64,000 bases of DNA from Clostridia bacterium (GCA_017549285.1 JAFYVE010000029.1:1-64000), one strand, 5' to 3'. Positions 1-8,810 are shown, counted from the stretch's first letter. Program-made: numbers and translations. Notes: generated by a model from the letters alone, not told the origin.

Positions 1-387
1 AAGGGTCTCGGCCCCGTTCTTCAGATTGCTGAAGGCTGGACAGTTGCTCTTCCCGATGATGTTACAAAGACTCTCTGGGACAGAACAGACCCCACATGGC
101 CCTGCACATGGTTCGCTCCCAGATGCGACGGCAAGGAAGGCAGCCCCTTCAAGACAGCTTACGAGGTAATGAACAACTGGGGTGCTAACCACGGCGCTAT
201 CTCTTACGGCCACATCGGTGCAGACCTCATCACAATGTGTTCAATGCTCCGTATTCCCGTTTGTATGCACAACGTTCCCGAAGAAAAGATTTTCCGTCCT
301 GCTTGCTGGAACGCATTCGGTATGGATAAAGAAGGTCAGGACTACAGAGCTTGCGCAGCTTACGGCCCTCTCTATAATAAGTATTGA
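1..387 (+). CDS. fucI: L-fucose isomerase, C-terminal part
   Basis: This is the last 128 codons of an L-fucose isomerase, open at the window start. The enzyme converts L-fucose to L-fuculose in the cytoplasm, the first step of fucose use. The tail carries the family-typical segments [32 protein letters not shown] and the ending [10 protein letters not shown]. The His in NWGANHG corresponds to the metal-binding histidine near residue 528 of the E. coli enzyme. A strong terminator follows, so it is the last gene of its transcript. Fucose use fits a gut bacterium feeding on host or plant glycans. The rest of any fucose operon lies outside the window. Confidence 0.93.
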   Translation, partial: KGLGPVLQIAEGWTVALPDDVTKTLWDRTDPTWPCTWFAPRCDGKEGSPFKTAYEVMNNWGANHGAISYGHIGADLITMCSMLRIPVCMHNVPEEKIFRPACWNAFGMDKEGQDYRACAAYGPLYNKY

Positions 388-412
388 TAATTTTTCAATA
401 ACTGATAACAGA

Positions 413-449
413 CAGTCATCGCTCCGGCGGTGGCTGTTTTTTTTATTTT
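413..449 (+). terminator. Intrinsic terminator after fucI
   Basis: A 10-bp stem (413-422 with 427-436, two G-U pairs) closes a TCCG loop and is followed by a long T run. It ends the fucose isomerase transcript and insulates the pgk promoter. Confidence 0.85.
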
Positions 450-563
450 TTTGTTGCATTTATCGGAAAATTTTGCTATACTGTTTTTATAATGCGGTCT
501 TATGGGTATATTAAATATACAAAGATTTTTCCGTATTATTTTTCGATTTGGCAGAATTGCTGA

Positions 564-592
564 TTGATAAAGTTTTCACAATATAATATAAT
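564..592 (+). promoter_or_regulatory. SigmaA-type promoter of pgk-tpiA
   Basis: TTGATA at 564-569 and a perfect TATAAT at 587-592 are separated by 17 bp. The predicted start of transcription is about 45 nt before the pgk start codon. This is the only good promoter seen for the glycolytic cluster. Confidence 0.75.
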
Positions 593-644
593 GATATTGT
601 GTTAAAAAGTAAAAAAATTCTTTATATAAAAAGGAGATTTCAAA

Positions 645-1847
645 ATGAGCGTTTTAAACAAAAAGACAATTGAAGACATTCAGGTTGCCGGCAAAAAAGT
701 TCTTGTACGTTGCGACTTCAACGTAAAGATGGAAAACGGCGTTATCACAAGCGACAAGAGAGTTGTTGCTTCTCTTCCCACAATCAAGTATCTTCTTGAT
801 AACAATGCAAAGGTTATCCTTTGCTCACACCTCGGCAGACCCAAGGGGGAATTCAACCCCGAATTCTCAATGGGCCCCGTTGCAGAATGCCTTTCAAAGT
901 ATCTCGGTATCGAAGTTAAGCTTGCTAAGGACGTTGTAGGCGAATCAGCTCAGGCTCTCGCTGCAGAACTTAAAGAAGGCGAAGCAATGCTTCTTGAAAA
1001 TGTTCGTTTTGAAAAAGGCGAAACAAAGAACGACGAAGAACTCAGCAAGAAGTTCGCAGCTCTTGCAGACGTTTTCGTAAACGATGCTTTCGGTTCAGCT
1101 CACAGAGCTCATTCATCAACAGCAGGCGTTGCAGCTTTTGTTGAAGAAACAGCTATCGGCTACCTTATGCAGAAGGAAGTTGACGTTATGGGTAAGGCTC
1201 TTGAAGATCCCGCAAGACCCTTCGTTGCTATCCTCGGCGGTGCTAAGGTTTCAGATAAGATCGGTGTTATCGAAAACCTTATGGAAAAGGTTGACACTCT
1301 CATCGTAGGCGGCGGTATGGCTTACACATTCTTCGCAGCTAACGGTCATTCAGTAGGTACATCAATCTGTGAAGAAGACAAGATTGAACTTGCTAAGAAC
1401 ATGATGAAGCTTGCAGAAGAAAAGGGTGTTAAGTTCCTTATTCCCGTAGACAACAGAGTCGGTACAGCATACAGCCCCGACACAGAATGTGAAGTTGTTG
1501 ACAGCGATAAGATTCCCGACGGCTGGATGGGTCTTGACATCGGTCCCAAGACAGAAGAACTCTTCGCAGCAGCACTTGAAGGTGCAGGCACAGTTATCTG
1601 GAACGGACCTATGGGCGTTTCAGAATGGGATAAGTTCGCATCAGGTACAATTTCAGTAGCTAAGGCTGTTGCAGCAGCAACAGATGCAGGCGCTGTTTCA
1701 ATCATCGGCGGCGGTGACTCAGCAGCAGCTGTTAAGAAGCTCGGCTTCAACGATAAGATGACACACGTATCAACAGGCGGCGGTGCATCACTTGAATTCC
1801 TTGAAGGTAAAGACCTTCCCGGTATCGCTTGCATCGGCACAAAATAA
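645..1847 (+). CDS. pgk: Phosphoglycerate kinase
   Basis: A 400-residue phosphoglycerate kinase, normal length for the family. It transfers phosphate from 1,3-bisphosphoglycerate to ADP in lower glycolysis. Visible landmarks are VRCDFNVKM (about 21-29, substrate Asp and Asn), SHLGRPKG (61-68), [29 protein letters not shown] in the nucleotide lobe, and GGGDSAAAV plus [14 protein letters not shown] near the C-terminus. An AAGGAG site sits 8-9 nt before the ATG. The codon use is strongly biased, as expected of a highly expressed gene. It is followed 60 bp later by tpiA on the same strand. Confidence 0.97.
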   Translation: MSVLNKKTIEDIQVAGKKVLVRCDFNVKMENGVITSDKRVVASLPTIKYLLDNNAKVILCSHLGRPKGEFNPEFSMGPVAECLSKYLGIEVKLAKDVVGESAQALAAELKEGEAMLLENVRFEKGETKNDEELSKKFAALADVFVNDAFGSAHRAHSSTAGVAAFVEETAIGYLMQKEVDVMGKALEDPARPFVAILGGAKVSDKIGVIENLMEKVDTLIVGGGMAYTFFAANGHSVGTSICEEDKIELAKNMMKLAEEKGVKFLIPVDNRVGTAYSPDTECEVVDSDKIPDGWMGLDIGPKTEELFAAALEGAGTVIWNGPMGVSEWDKFASGTISVAKAVAAATDAGAVSIIGGGDSAAAVKKLGFNDKMTHVSTGGGASLEFLEGKDLPGIACIGTK

Positions 1848-1856
1848 TTGATTTCT

Positions 1857-1880
1857 CGTAGGGGCGGGCATTGCCCGTCC
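1857..1880 (+). repeat. GTAGGGGC palindromic repeat, half copy
   Basis: The short pgk-tpiA gap holds CGTAGGGGCG followed by an almost perfect palindrome (1862-1870 against 1872-1880). The same CGTAGGGGCG start and a GTCCGT end recur at 4330-4398, where the element is complete. It can form a hairpin in the mRNA between the two cistrons, just upstream of the tpiA ribosome site. Confidence 0.55.
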
Positions 1881-1907
1881 GTACATATATATGAAAGGGT
1901 AATAGAA

Positions 1908-2675
1908 ATGAATAAAGCACTTCGTAAAGCAGTTATCGCAGGTAACTGGAAAATGAACAAGACTCCCGCAGAAACAAAGGCTCTTATCAACGAAATGAAG
2001 CCCCTCGTTGCAGGTGCAGACTGTGACGTTGTTCTCTGTGTTCCTTACATTGATGTTTTTGCAGCTATGGAAGCAGCAGAAGGTTCAAACATCAAAATCG
2101 GTGTTGAAAATTGTCATTGGGCAGCAAGCGGCGCTTTCACAGGCGAAGTTTCAGCAACAATGCTCAAGGAAATCGGTGTTCCTTACGTAATCATCGGTCA
2201 CTCAGAAAGAAGACAGTACTTCGGTGAAACAGACGTTACTGTTCAGAAGAGAACAAGAGCTGCTCTTGATGCAGGTCTTACAGTTATCCTCTGTGTAGGT
2301 GAATACCTTGAACAGAGAGAACAGGGCATCACAGAAGAAGTTGTACGTATGCAGACAAAGATTGCTCTCGGCGGCGTCTCAGAAGCTGAGCTTGAGAACA
2401 TCATTATCGCTTACGAACCCGTATGGGCTATCGGCACAGGCAAGACAGCTACAGCTGAACAGGCTAACGAAGTTAACCACGCAATCAGAGTTTGCGTTGC
2501 TGAACTTTACGGTCAGGCAGCAGCTGACAAGATGGTTGTTCAGTACGGCGGTTCAATGAACGCAGCAAATGCTGATGAACTTCTTGCTCAGGAAGATGTT
2601 GACGGCGGTCTTATCGGCGGTGCATCACTCAAGGCTGAAGATTTCTCAGTTATCGTAAAGGCAGCTTCAAAATAA
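1908..2675 (+). CDS. tpiA: Triosephosphate isomerase
   Basis: A 255-residue TIM-barrel enzyme interconverting dihydroxyacetone phosphate and glyceraldehyde 3-phosphate. Catalytic residues are visible: Lys15 in GNWKMN, His in IIGHSERR (about 97) and Glu in AYEPVWAIGTGK (about 168). The phosphate loop YGGSMN and GLIGGASL follow. I place the start at ATG 1908. The reading frame is open upstream to a TTG at 1848, but those 20 codons come from the repeat and do not resemble the family. It is expressed with pgk, and a terminator-like hairpin follows. Confidence 0.96.
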   Translation: MNKALRKAVIAGNWKMNKTPAETKALINEMKPLVAGADCDVVLCVPYIDVFAAMEAAEGSNIKIGVENCHWAASGAFTGEVSATMLKEIGVPYVIIGHSERRQYFGETDVTVQKRTRAALDAGLTVILCVGEYLEQREQGITEEVVRMQTKIALGGVSEAELENIIIAYEPVWAIGTGKTATAEQANEVNHAIRVCVAELYGQAAADKMVVQYGGSMNAANADELLAQEDVDGGLIGGASLKAEDFSVIVKAASK

Positions 2676-2688
2676 TAACAAAATAACG

Positions 2689-2715
2689 GGGCAGGAGAGA
2701 AACCTGCCCTTTTTT
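2689..2715 (+). terminator. Terminator or attenuator between tpiA and gpmI
   Basis: A perfect 7-bp GC-rich stem GGGCAGG/CCTGCCC (2689-2695, 2703-2709) is followed by six T. The gpmI ribosome site begins directly after the T run, so gpmI is probably expressed by partial read-through. Confidence 0.7.
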
Positions 2716-2727
2716 AAAGGAATGAAT

Positions 2728-4248
2728 ATGATGAAAAAACCTTATGTTTTATGTATAATGGACGGCTTCGGCTCAAATCCCGGAGCAAAGGGCAACGCAA
2801 TCGAATTTGCAAAAACACCCTGCCTTGATAAGCTTTTTGCAGAAAATCCCAACACACTTATCGGTGCATCAGGTCTTGACGTCGGTCTTCCCGACGGTCA
2901 GATGGGTAACTCAGAAGTCGGTCACACAAACATCGGTGCAGGCAGAGTTGTTTATCAGATGCTCGTTAAGATTTCAAAGATGATCAAAGACGGTGAGCTT
3001 GCAAAGAATGCAGAACTCCGTGCTGCTATGGAAAACTGCAAGGAAAAGAACTCAGCTCTTCACCTTATGGGTCTTCTTTCAGACGGCGGTGTTCACAGCC
3101 ACATCGAACACCTTTTCGGCCTTGTTGAAATGGCTAAGGAAATGGGCGTAGAAAAAGTTTATGTTCACGCTATCACAGACGGTCGTGACGTTTCTGTTGA
3201 ATCAGGTAAGGGCTTTATGCAGGATTGCCTTGATAAGTTCAATGAAATCGGTCTCGGTAAGATTGCTACTATCTCAGGCAGATATTACGCTATGGACCGT
3301 GACTTTGCCTGGGACAGAGAAGAAAAGGCTTATGCAGCTATGGTTTACGGTGAAGGCAACCAGTGCGACTGCCCCGTAAAGGCTATGGAAGAATCTTATG
3401 CAAACGGCATCACAGATGAATTCGTTCTTCCCGTTGTAATTGATAAGGAAGGTCTTATCAAGGAAAATGATTCAGTTATCTGCTTCAACTTCCGTCCCGA
3501 CAGAGCAAGACAGCTCACAAGAATGTTTGTTGACCCTGATTTCAACGGCTTTGAAAGAAAGAACGGTTTCTTCCCCGTCAAGTATGTATGTATGACTCAG
3601 TACGATGCATCAATGCCCAACGTAACTGTTGCTCTTCCCAACGAAGACCTCACAATGACAATGGGTGAATATATTTCATCGCTCGGTATGACACAGCTGA
3701 GAATCGCTGAAACACAGAAGTATGCTCACGTAACATTCTTCTTCAACGGCGGTGTTGAAGCTCAGTTCCCCGGTGAAGACAGAATCCTCATCAACTCACC
3801 CGACGTTGCAACATTCGACCTCAAGCCCGAAATGAGTGCTTATGAAGTAACAGACGCTGTTGTTGAACAGGTTCTTTCAGGCAAGTATGATGTTATCATC
3901 ATCAACTATGCAAACTGCGATATGGTCGGTCATACAGGTATCTTCGAGGCTGCTGTTGCTGCTGTTGAAGCTGTTGACGAATGTGTAGGCAGACTTGCAG
4001 ATGCAGTTGCAAAGATGGACGGCAAGATGATTATTACTGCTGACCACGGCAACGCAGACAAGATGCTCGACGAATCAGGCGATGCATTTACACCTCACTC
4101 AACAAATCCCGTTCCCGTTATCACAGTAGGCAGTGACTATGCTCTCAAAGAAGGCGGCAAACTCTGTGACCTTTGCCCCACACTTCTTGATATTATGGGT
4201 ATTGCTCAGCCCGCAGAAATGACAGGCGAAAGCTTACTTGTAAAATAA
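2728..4248 (+). CDS. gpmI: 2,3-bisphosphoglycerate-independent phosphoglycerate mutase
   Basis: A roughly 506-residue cofactor-independent mutase of the alkaline phosphatase superfamily. It interconverts 3- and 2-phosphoglycerate and needs Mn2+. Seen motifs are CIMDGFG (first metal Asp), QMGNSEVGHTNIGAGR (catalytic Ser), HLMGLLSDGGVHSH, AITDGRDV, NFRPDRARQLTR and ITADHGNADKM with the late metal ligands. Three in-frame ATGs (2722, 2728, 2731) crowd the start. The AAAGGA site abuts the first, so 2728 or 2731 fits the spacing better. It completes the pgk-tpiA-gpmI cluster; enolase is not in the window. Confidence 0.96.
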   Translation: MMKKPYVLCIMDGFGSNPGAKGNAIEFAKTPCLDKLFAENPNTLIGASGLDVGLPDGQMGNSEVGHTNIGAGRVVYQMLVKISKMIKDGELAKNAELRAAMENCKEKNSALHLMGLLSDGGVHSHIEHLFGLVEMAKEMGVEKVYVHAITDGRDVSVESGKGFMQDCLDKFNEIGLGKIATISGRYYAMDRDFAWDREEKAYAAMVYGEGNQCDCPVKAMEESYANGITDEFVLPVVIDKEGLIKENDSVICFNFRPDRARQLTRMFVDPDFNGFERKNGFFPVKYVCMTQYDASMPNVTVALPNEDLTMTMGEYISSLGMTQLRIAETQKYAHVTFFFNGGVEAQFPGEDRILINSPDVATFDLKPEMSAYEVTDAVVEQVLSGKYDVIIINYANCDMVGHTGIFEAAVAAVEAVDECVGRLADAVAKMDGKMIITADHGNADKMLDESGDAFTPHSTNPVPVITVGSDYALKEGGKLCDLCPTLLDIMGIAQPAEMTGESLLVK

Positions 4249-4263
4249 TTGAAATAAAAAATC

Positions 4264-4290
4264 AACCGCATCGATTTGCTCGGTGCGGTT
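4264..4290 (+). terminator. Hairpin after gpmI, probable terminator
   Basis: An 11-bp stem starting AACCGCA (4264) and ending TGCGGTT (4290) lies 15 bp after the gpmI stop. The T tract behind it is poor (GTTATGTTTG), so termination may be weak. Confidence 0.5.
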
Positions 4291-4329
4291 GTTATGTTTG
4301 TTAAATCAGAATTTGTCGGGATGTTTCAT

Positions 4330-4398
4330 CGTAGGGGCGCCATCGGGCGTCCGTTAAAGAAAGTGTTTCTCTGCGGACTGCCAATGGCAGCCCCTACG
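4330..4398. repeat. 69-bp palindromic repeat with 9-bp inverted ends
   Basis: The element begins CGTAGGGGC (4330-4338) and ends with its exact complement GCCCCTACG (4390-4398). Inner segments pair imperfectly (GGGCGTCCG with CGGACTGCC) and the centre AGAAA-GTG-TTTCT pairs perfectly, so the whole unit folds as one long hairpin. It shares its left end with the partial copy at 1857. It has no coding capacity. Confidence 0.7.
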
Positions 4399-4430
4399 TT
4401 GTGATTTTTTTATTCAATGACACCGACAAA

Positions 4431-5270
4431 TTATTGTTTATTATAAATCTTTCTGAACGCATCAGCCTTTTTATATGCTTCTGCTATGTATTCTTCAAAT
4501 GGTATTTCCACATAGCGGTCATTTGTGTTTCTGTTGGGTCGATTGCCTTTTACCAATTCAAATGTGAGAGGACCGTCGAAATTGCATTTATGAAGTCTTT
4601 CGGCAATTGAGTTCCAATCTCCGACGCCGTGGTCAAGGGGGAGAAGATGTGAGTCATCATAGAATGTTATCTCGTCACCCGTCTGTCCCATATTGTCATT
4701 CAGGTGTGTAGAAAACAGGTATTTTCCGAATTTTCCGAGCATATCGTCTTTATTGTTGTAGCAAAGCTCGTGACCTGAGTCGAAACAGAATCCGATATGA
4801 GGTAAATCCTCGTAAGCATCAAGAATTTTTTCAAGATATTCAGGACCTTCCGTATTCTCAAATGCAATACGGATTTTTTTCTTTTGGGCGTGTTCAATGA
4901 CTCTTTCAAGCCTCTTTATGCCGAGGTCGTTGGGGGAATGATTGTCCATACCGATTATTGCGTGGCATATAATAAGGTCTGTGCCGTATTCAGCCGCACA
5001 GTCGATAGTGCCGATGATATCATTTATCATTTTGTCTGAAAGTGTGTCATCGGCGTGAAAAATATCATCCATTCCGTAAAAAGGGGCATGAAGTGACTGT
5101 AATTCAAGACCCAGTGAAAATGCTTTTTTCATTTCGGAACTTCTGTCAACATTTCTTTCCCAATCAAAGAAAATGCCGTCAAAACCTGCATTTTTTATGA
5201 TTTCAAGCTGATCAATTTCGGGAAGGTCTGCATTCATTCCCACATTTATACATAAGTTTTTACTGTTCAT
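4431..5270 (-). CDS. Sugar phosphate isomerase/epimerase-like TIM barrel protein
   Basis: A 279-residue protein of the xylose isomerase-like TIM-barrel (AP endonuclease family 2) superfamily. Metal ligands typical of the family are visible: Glu in IAFENTEG, Asp/His in CFDSGHE, His in STHLNDN and Glu in LTFELVKG. Such enzymes epimerise or isomerise sugars and inositols, but the substrate cannot be read from sequence. Start ATG 5270 has an AGGTGA site at the right distance. It is a single-gene unit with its own promoter, overlapped by a perfect inverted repeat. Two relatives lie at 7917-8780 and 17135-17914. Confidence 0.85.
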   Translation of the reverse strand: MNSKNLCINVGMNADLPEIDQLEIIKNAGFDGIFFDWERNVDRSSEMKKAFSLGLELQSLHAPFYGMDDIFHADDTLSDKMINDIIGTIDCAAEYGTDLIICHAIIGMDNHSPNDLGIKRLERVIEHAQKKKIRIAFENTEGPEYLEKILDAYEDLPHIGFCFDSGHELCYNNKDDMLGKFGKYLFSTHLNDNMGQTGDEITFYDDSHLLPLDHGVGDWNSIAERLHKCNFDGPLTFELVKGNRPNRNTNDRYVEIPFEEYIAEAYKKADAFRKIYNKQ

Positions 5271-5313
5271 TTTTCATCACCTGATAAAAGTATAATATGC
5301 TTGTGATGAAAAA
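5270..5313. promoter_or_regulatory. 11-bp inverted repeat around the epimerase promoter
   Basis: TTTTTCATCAC (5270-5280) and GTGATGAAAAA (5303-5313) are perfect inverted copies with 22 bp between. The arms flank the minus-strand -10 box, and one arm covers the ribosome site. It could be a repressor operator or, if included in RNA, a hairpin. Confidence 0.45.
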
Positions 5314-5317
5314 TCAA
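5289..5317 (-). promoter_or_regulatory. Promoter of the 4431-5270 epimerase gene
   Basis: On the minus strand TTGATT (5317-5312) and TATACT (5294-5289) are 17 bp apart, placing the transcript start about 10 nt before the start codon. Confidence 0.6.
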
Positions 5318-5334
5318 TAATCAGAAGAAATTTC

Positions 5335-5363
5335 TTGACATAATAATTTTACAGATGTATTAT
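5335..5363 (+). promoter_or_regulatory. Promoter of the dockerin-repeat gene
   Basis: A perfect TTGACA (5335-5340) and TATTAT (5358-5363) with a 17-bp spacer. An AAGGAAG ribosome site follows, 8 nt before the ATG at 5389. Confidence 0.78.
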
Positions 5364-5388
5364 TAAAGAAAGAAAGGAAGGTTTTCTT

Positions 5389-7320
5389 ATGAAAAGAAAT
5401 TTTATTAAATTATTTTCAGTAATAACATTGATTGCAATCTGTATGAGTATTGTAATTGTTCCTGTGTCAGCTGCTTCACTTGGAGACGTTGACGGAAACG
5501 GTAAAGTTGTAGCAAGTGATGCAAGAAAAGTTCTTCGTCATTCTGCAAAGCTTGAAATTCTCCCCGACAGCCTTTTCAGTACAGCTGACGTTAACTTTGA
5601 CAATAAGATTACTGCATCTGATGCACGTATGATTCTCAGAGTTGCCGCAAAACTTGATCAGTTCAAGGAAGACGGAGATGCTGCAATTGCAAAGATTCCT
5701 CTTGCAGATTACAACGGACTTAAAGCAAACAAGCTTCCCTATGAAGCAAAGGGACTTAAAATAGAATCAATAAAATATGATTCAGCAGCTTCATCAATGC
5801 AGGTTGTTGTAAGAAACAAAGCAGGTTATGCTGTTGAAAGCACATCATATATCAAATACAAGTGCTATGATGCATCAAATGTATTTATAACGGAAAGATA
5901 TATGTATGTACGCAATATGAATAACAATGAAGCCTGTCTTCTTACATTTGATGTGCACAGAGATACTGCAAAGGTTGTTTTTTATGATGCAGATGTAACA
6001 AAGTGTGCTTTTGTTCCTTCTTACAATATGCAGACAGTTGACGGTATGCAAGTAAGCAAAATGCCTCTTAACCTTAACGGTATTTACCTTCAGTCAATAT
6101 CATTTGAAAAGAAATATAATCAGGCAAAGCTTATTGTTTCAAACAAAACAGGTTACCCCATTTCTTCTTCATCCTGCGTTTCATACAAGACTTACAATGC
6201 TGACGGTTATATTATAAATTCAAGAGATGTTTATCTTGAAGAAATGAACAATAACGAAAATGCAATTGTTGATTTCTATTATGATGAAGGCGTAACAAAG
6301 TTTGTTTTCTATTCTTCTGATATCAGAAAGAGTGAATCCTTATATCAGGGCCAGATGGTTGACATCGGCGGTCTTTCAATAAACAAAATGCCTTATTCAT
6401 CAAACGGAATCAGCCTTGAAAGTGCTTCTTACGATGCAAAATACGGCTATCTCAACGTTATGTTCAAAAACAATAATAAAGTTGCAATCAGCGACCTTTC
6501 AAATATGGAATACAAGGTTTATAATGCTGAAAACTTTGTTATCAAGTCATCAAACGTATATACAACTCACCTTAACAGTCAGGAAAAGTGTATAAAGACT
6601 ATTTCTCTTCCCGAAGGTGCAACAAGAGTTGTTTTCGGTAAGGCAGATGTAAGAGAAGCAGAAGCGCTTACCGTAAAAGCATTCTCAACATATGACGGTA
6701 TCAGTATGAATACACTTCCTTATAACACAAACGGTGTTAAAATTGAAGCTGCATCTGTTGATAAGTCACTTATGCTGAAAATCAGAGTACGTAATGCAAC
6801 AGGCAACCCCATTACATCTTCCACTTGGGTAAATTATAAGTGCTATAACAGTGACGGTGTGATAATCAGAGCATCATCATTCTCAACATATAATCTCAAT
6901 AACAATGAAGCTCAGTATTATACAACATATCTTCCCGAAGGCACAGTAAAGGTTGCATTCCTCAATTCATCAGTCAAGACAGGTGAAGCAAAGAAAACAT
7001 ATGCTGTTTCACCCTTTGCCGGTATGCAGGTGAATACTCTTCCTGTTAATATCAATGGTCTTAATTTTTCAAGTGTAAGAAAAGATGCTGATTACGGATA
7101 TCTTTATTTTACAGTTGTGAATAATACCGGAAAGAATCTTAAAGACAGCACATATGTCTCATATTGCTGTTATGATGCAGACGGAATTATTGTAAAAGAA
7201 GGCTCCACATACACTCCCAGAATGAATATGGGTACACAGGCTGAAATCAGAATTATCCCTGCAGATACAGCTGTGAAGACAGTTATTTACAATACAAAAG
7301 TTGTTCCCGCAACAGAATAA
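5389..7320 (+). CDS. Secreted protein with N-terminal dockerin and five 109-residue repeats
   Basis: A 643-residue exported protein. Residues 1-29 form a signal peptide ending VSAA. Residues 31-92 are a dockerin with two calcium loops (GDVDGNGKV..SDARKVLR and ADVNFDNKI..SDARMILR). The rest is five repeats starting near residues 108, 217, 326, 435 and 543. Each has the pattern G-x-x-x-N-x-LP/MP-x-x-x-N/K-G, then a VxNxTG strand, YKCYDADG and MNNNEA, ending in a VVFY-like strand. They look like beta-sandwich modules and I cannot name the family. The N-terminal dockerin should tether the protein to a cohesin. No catalytic motif is visible. It is monocistronic between its own promoter and terminator. 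Confidence 0.88.
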   Translation: MKRNFIKLFSVITLIAICMSIVIVPVSAASLGDVDGNGKVVASDARKVLRHSAKLEILPDSLFSTADVNFDNKITASDARMILRVAAKLDQFKEDGDAAIAKIPLADYNGLKANKLPYEAKGLKIESIKYDSAASSMQVVVRNKAGYAVESTSYIKYKCYDASNVFITERYMYVRNMNNNEACLLTFDVHRDTAKVVFYDADVTKCAFVPSYNMQTVDGMQVSKMPLNLNGIYLQSISFEKKYNQAKLIVSNKTGYPISSSSCVSYKTYNADGYIINSRDVYLEEMNNNENAIVDFYYDEGVTKFVFYSSDIRKSESLYQGQMVDIGGLSINKMPYSSNGISLESASYDAKYGYLNVMFKNNNKVAISDLSNMEYKVYNAENFVIKSSNVYTTHLNSQEKCIKTISLPEGATRVVFGKADVREAEALTVKAFSTYDGISMNTLPYNTNGVKIEAASVDKSLMLKIRVRNATGNPITSSTWVNYKCYNSDGVIIRASSFSTYNLNNNEAQYYTTYLPEGTVKVAFLNSSVKTGEAKKTYAVSPFAGMQVNTLPVNINGLNFSSVRKDADYGYLYFTVVNNTGKNLKDSTYVSYCCYDADGIIVKEGSTYTPRMNMGTQAEIRIIPADTAVKTVIYNTKVVPATE

Positions 7321-7332
7321 AACGATAAAATA

Positions 7333-7364
7333 AGAGTGCTTCACTTAAGTGAGGCACTCTTTTT
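7333..7364. terminator. Bidirectional terminator
   Basis: A 12-bp stem AGAGTGCTTCAC/GTGAGGCACTCT (7333-7344, 7349-7360) with a TTAA loop and flanking A and T runs lies between the converging genes at 5389 and 7372. It can serve both strands. Confidence 0.8.
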
Positions 7365-7371
7365 ATGCGGG

Positions 7372-7917
7372 TTATTCTTTTTTCTTTCTGTCAAGTCTTA
7401 CAATGCCGATAATTATTGAGCCGAGGCTTAATACTTCGCATATAATCGCACCTACAGAGAAGTTTGCTATGTTATAAACAAGCCATACAGGGGAGCTTAT
7501 AAGCCCGAATTTTCTTATAGCCTTTGCATCTGTCAGACGGTAGCTGTGAGTTGTAGCTATCATGCCGATTACGGGAAGGAATTCGAGAATGAAATTCACG
7601 GCTGTGGGCTCTTTACCGAGGACGGTGAAAGTTAAGATATAAGATACCAGATAAACTGCAGTGAAGCCTGCAAACCAGCCGATATGATCAGCCTTCAGTT
7701 TTTCTTTATTGATGAAAATAACGGCTCTGACGGCTCCTATGAAGTTCATAATGGCACCTACCGTTGCACCGAGCATAAAGAAGTTGATTGTAAAAAGTAT
7801 TGTTCCGAAAAGCTGACAGATTATAGCTCTTTTACGTGTTTTCTGCTGATATGAAAAAAGGTTGAAAAACATCGCAAAAATGCCGATTATCTGCGCTATG
7901 ATTTCAGTTGTATTCAT
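7372..7917 (-). CDS. YgjV family inner-membrane protein
   Basis: A 181-residue, very hydrophobic protein with about five to six membrane segments. It has the layout of the YgjV family: an N-terminal IAQIIGIFAMFFNLFSYQ helix, a cytoplasmic basic turn (QKTRKRA), LGATVGAIMNFIGAVRAVIF and a conserved LEFLPVIGMIATTHSYR region. The function of the family is unknown. It overlaps the stop of the upstream epimerase by one base (TAATG), which implies translational coupling. Confidence 0.72.
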   Translation of the reverse strand: MNTTEIIAQIIGIFAMFFNLFSYQQKTRKRAIICQLFGTILFTINFFMLGATVGAIMNFIGAVRAVIFINKEKLKADHIGWFAGFTAVYLVSYILTFTVLGKEPTAVNFILEFLPVIGMIATTHSYRLTDAKAIRKFGLISSPVWLVYNIANFSVGAIICEVLSLGSIIIGIVRLDRKKKE

Positions 7918-8780
7918 TATTTCTCCTCAAACATAGCTGCAAGTTTTCTTGCACTGTCTGCCATATTTTTAATTCCTTCAAAAATATTGTCTTTTGTGTA
8001 ATTTTCAAGATAACGGTCAGCTTCAAGAGTGAAATAACCGTTATATCCGATTTTTTTTAGTGCATCCACAACGGCAACAAAGTCAATGTTCATTGAGAAA
8101 GGAATCTGATGGCTGTCATTCCACAGGTCGTTATCGTGAATATGAAGTGCGTGCAGACGGTTTCCGAGTGCAAGTATCATTTCAACTGCGTTTGTGCCCA
8201 GAGTTCTCATTTCAGCGTGACCGATATCAAGACAGGCTACAAAAAAGTCGTCATTTACGGCATCAAGATGTGCATTGAAGCTTGCAGGGTCAGAACATGC
8301 GGCAGAAACGGGCTGATTTAATTTATTGTCCCAGTTCCACATATTCTCTGTTGCGATTTTAACACCGTGTTCTTTCGCAAACGGGAGCAGTTCAAAATAC
8401 ATTTCTGCATTCTTTTCGGGAGTTTCGTTGTTCTGAGGATGAATGATGCAGATGTTTCCTCCGGCTTCTGCTGTACATTCAATTGCTCTTTTCATAAATG
8501 AACGGATTTCGGGAATTGCTGTGGGGAAGGGCGCGTGTGACTGATTGCACACAATACCGTTATCAAGACCAATCTGCTTTAATCTTCTTGCAAATGCAAG
8601 ATATTCGTTACCTGCAAAGGGGTTTGAATTGGGTTTTAATGCTTTTTTGTCCCGGTCATATCTTGCCATATCAAACATTGAAAGGTCAAAAGCATCAAAA
8701 CCTGCTTTTGCTACAAGTTCAACTGCTTTTTCTTCGCCGATATGATTTGCGGCTGAATGTATTTCTGTTGATATCTTCAT
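7917..8780 (-). CDS. Sugar phosphate isomerase/epimerase-like TIM barrel protein
   Basis: A 287-residue xylose isomerase-like TIM-barrel protein. Predicted metal ligands are Glu in IATENMWN, Asp/His in CLDIGHAEM, His in ALHIHDND and Glu in FTLEADRY. The segment NQSHAPFP is typical of the strand-3 active-site edge. I choose ATG 8780, which has an AAAGGTGA site 6 nt upstream; a GTG three codons earlier is also in frame. It is co-transcribed with the YgjV-like gene. The substrate is unknown. It is clearly a different subfamily from the gene at 4431, being only distantly similar. Confidence 0.86.
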   Translation of the reverse strand: MKISTEIHSAANHIGEEKAVELVAKAGFDAFDLSMFDMARYDRDKKALKPNSNPFAGNEYLAFARRLKQIGLDNGIVCNQSHAPFPTAIPEIRSFMKRAIECTAEAGGNICIIHPQNNETPEKNAEMYFELLPFAKEHGVKIATENMWNWDNKLNQPVSAACSDPASFNAHLDAVNDDFFVACLDIGHAEMRTLGTNAVEMILALGNRLHALHIHDNDLWNDSHQIPFSMNIDFVAVVDALKKIGYNGYFTLEADRYLENYTKDNIFEGIKNMADSARKLAAMFEEK

Positions 8781-8810
8781 TAATATCACCTTTAGAATTT
8801 TTTTTGTTTT

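Noticed and set aside
1346..1990. 214-codon open frame antisense to pgk
   Set aside because: It mirrors the strongly biased codons of pgk, has no ribosome site and no recognisable protein pattern.
5700..7310. Regular 327-bp spacing suggesting a DNA repeat or CRISPR-like array
   Set aside because: The period comes from five diverged 109-residue protein repeats; the DNA copies are not identical and there are no spacers.
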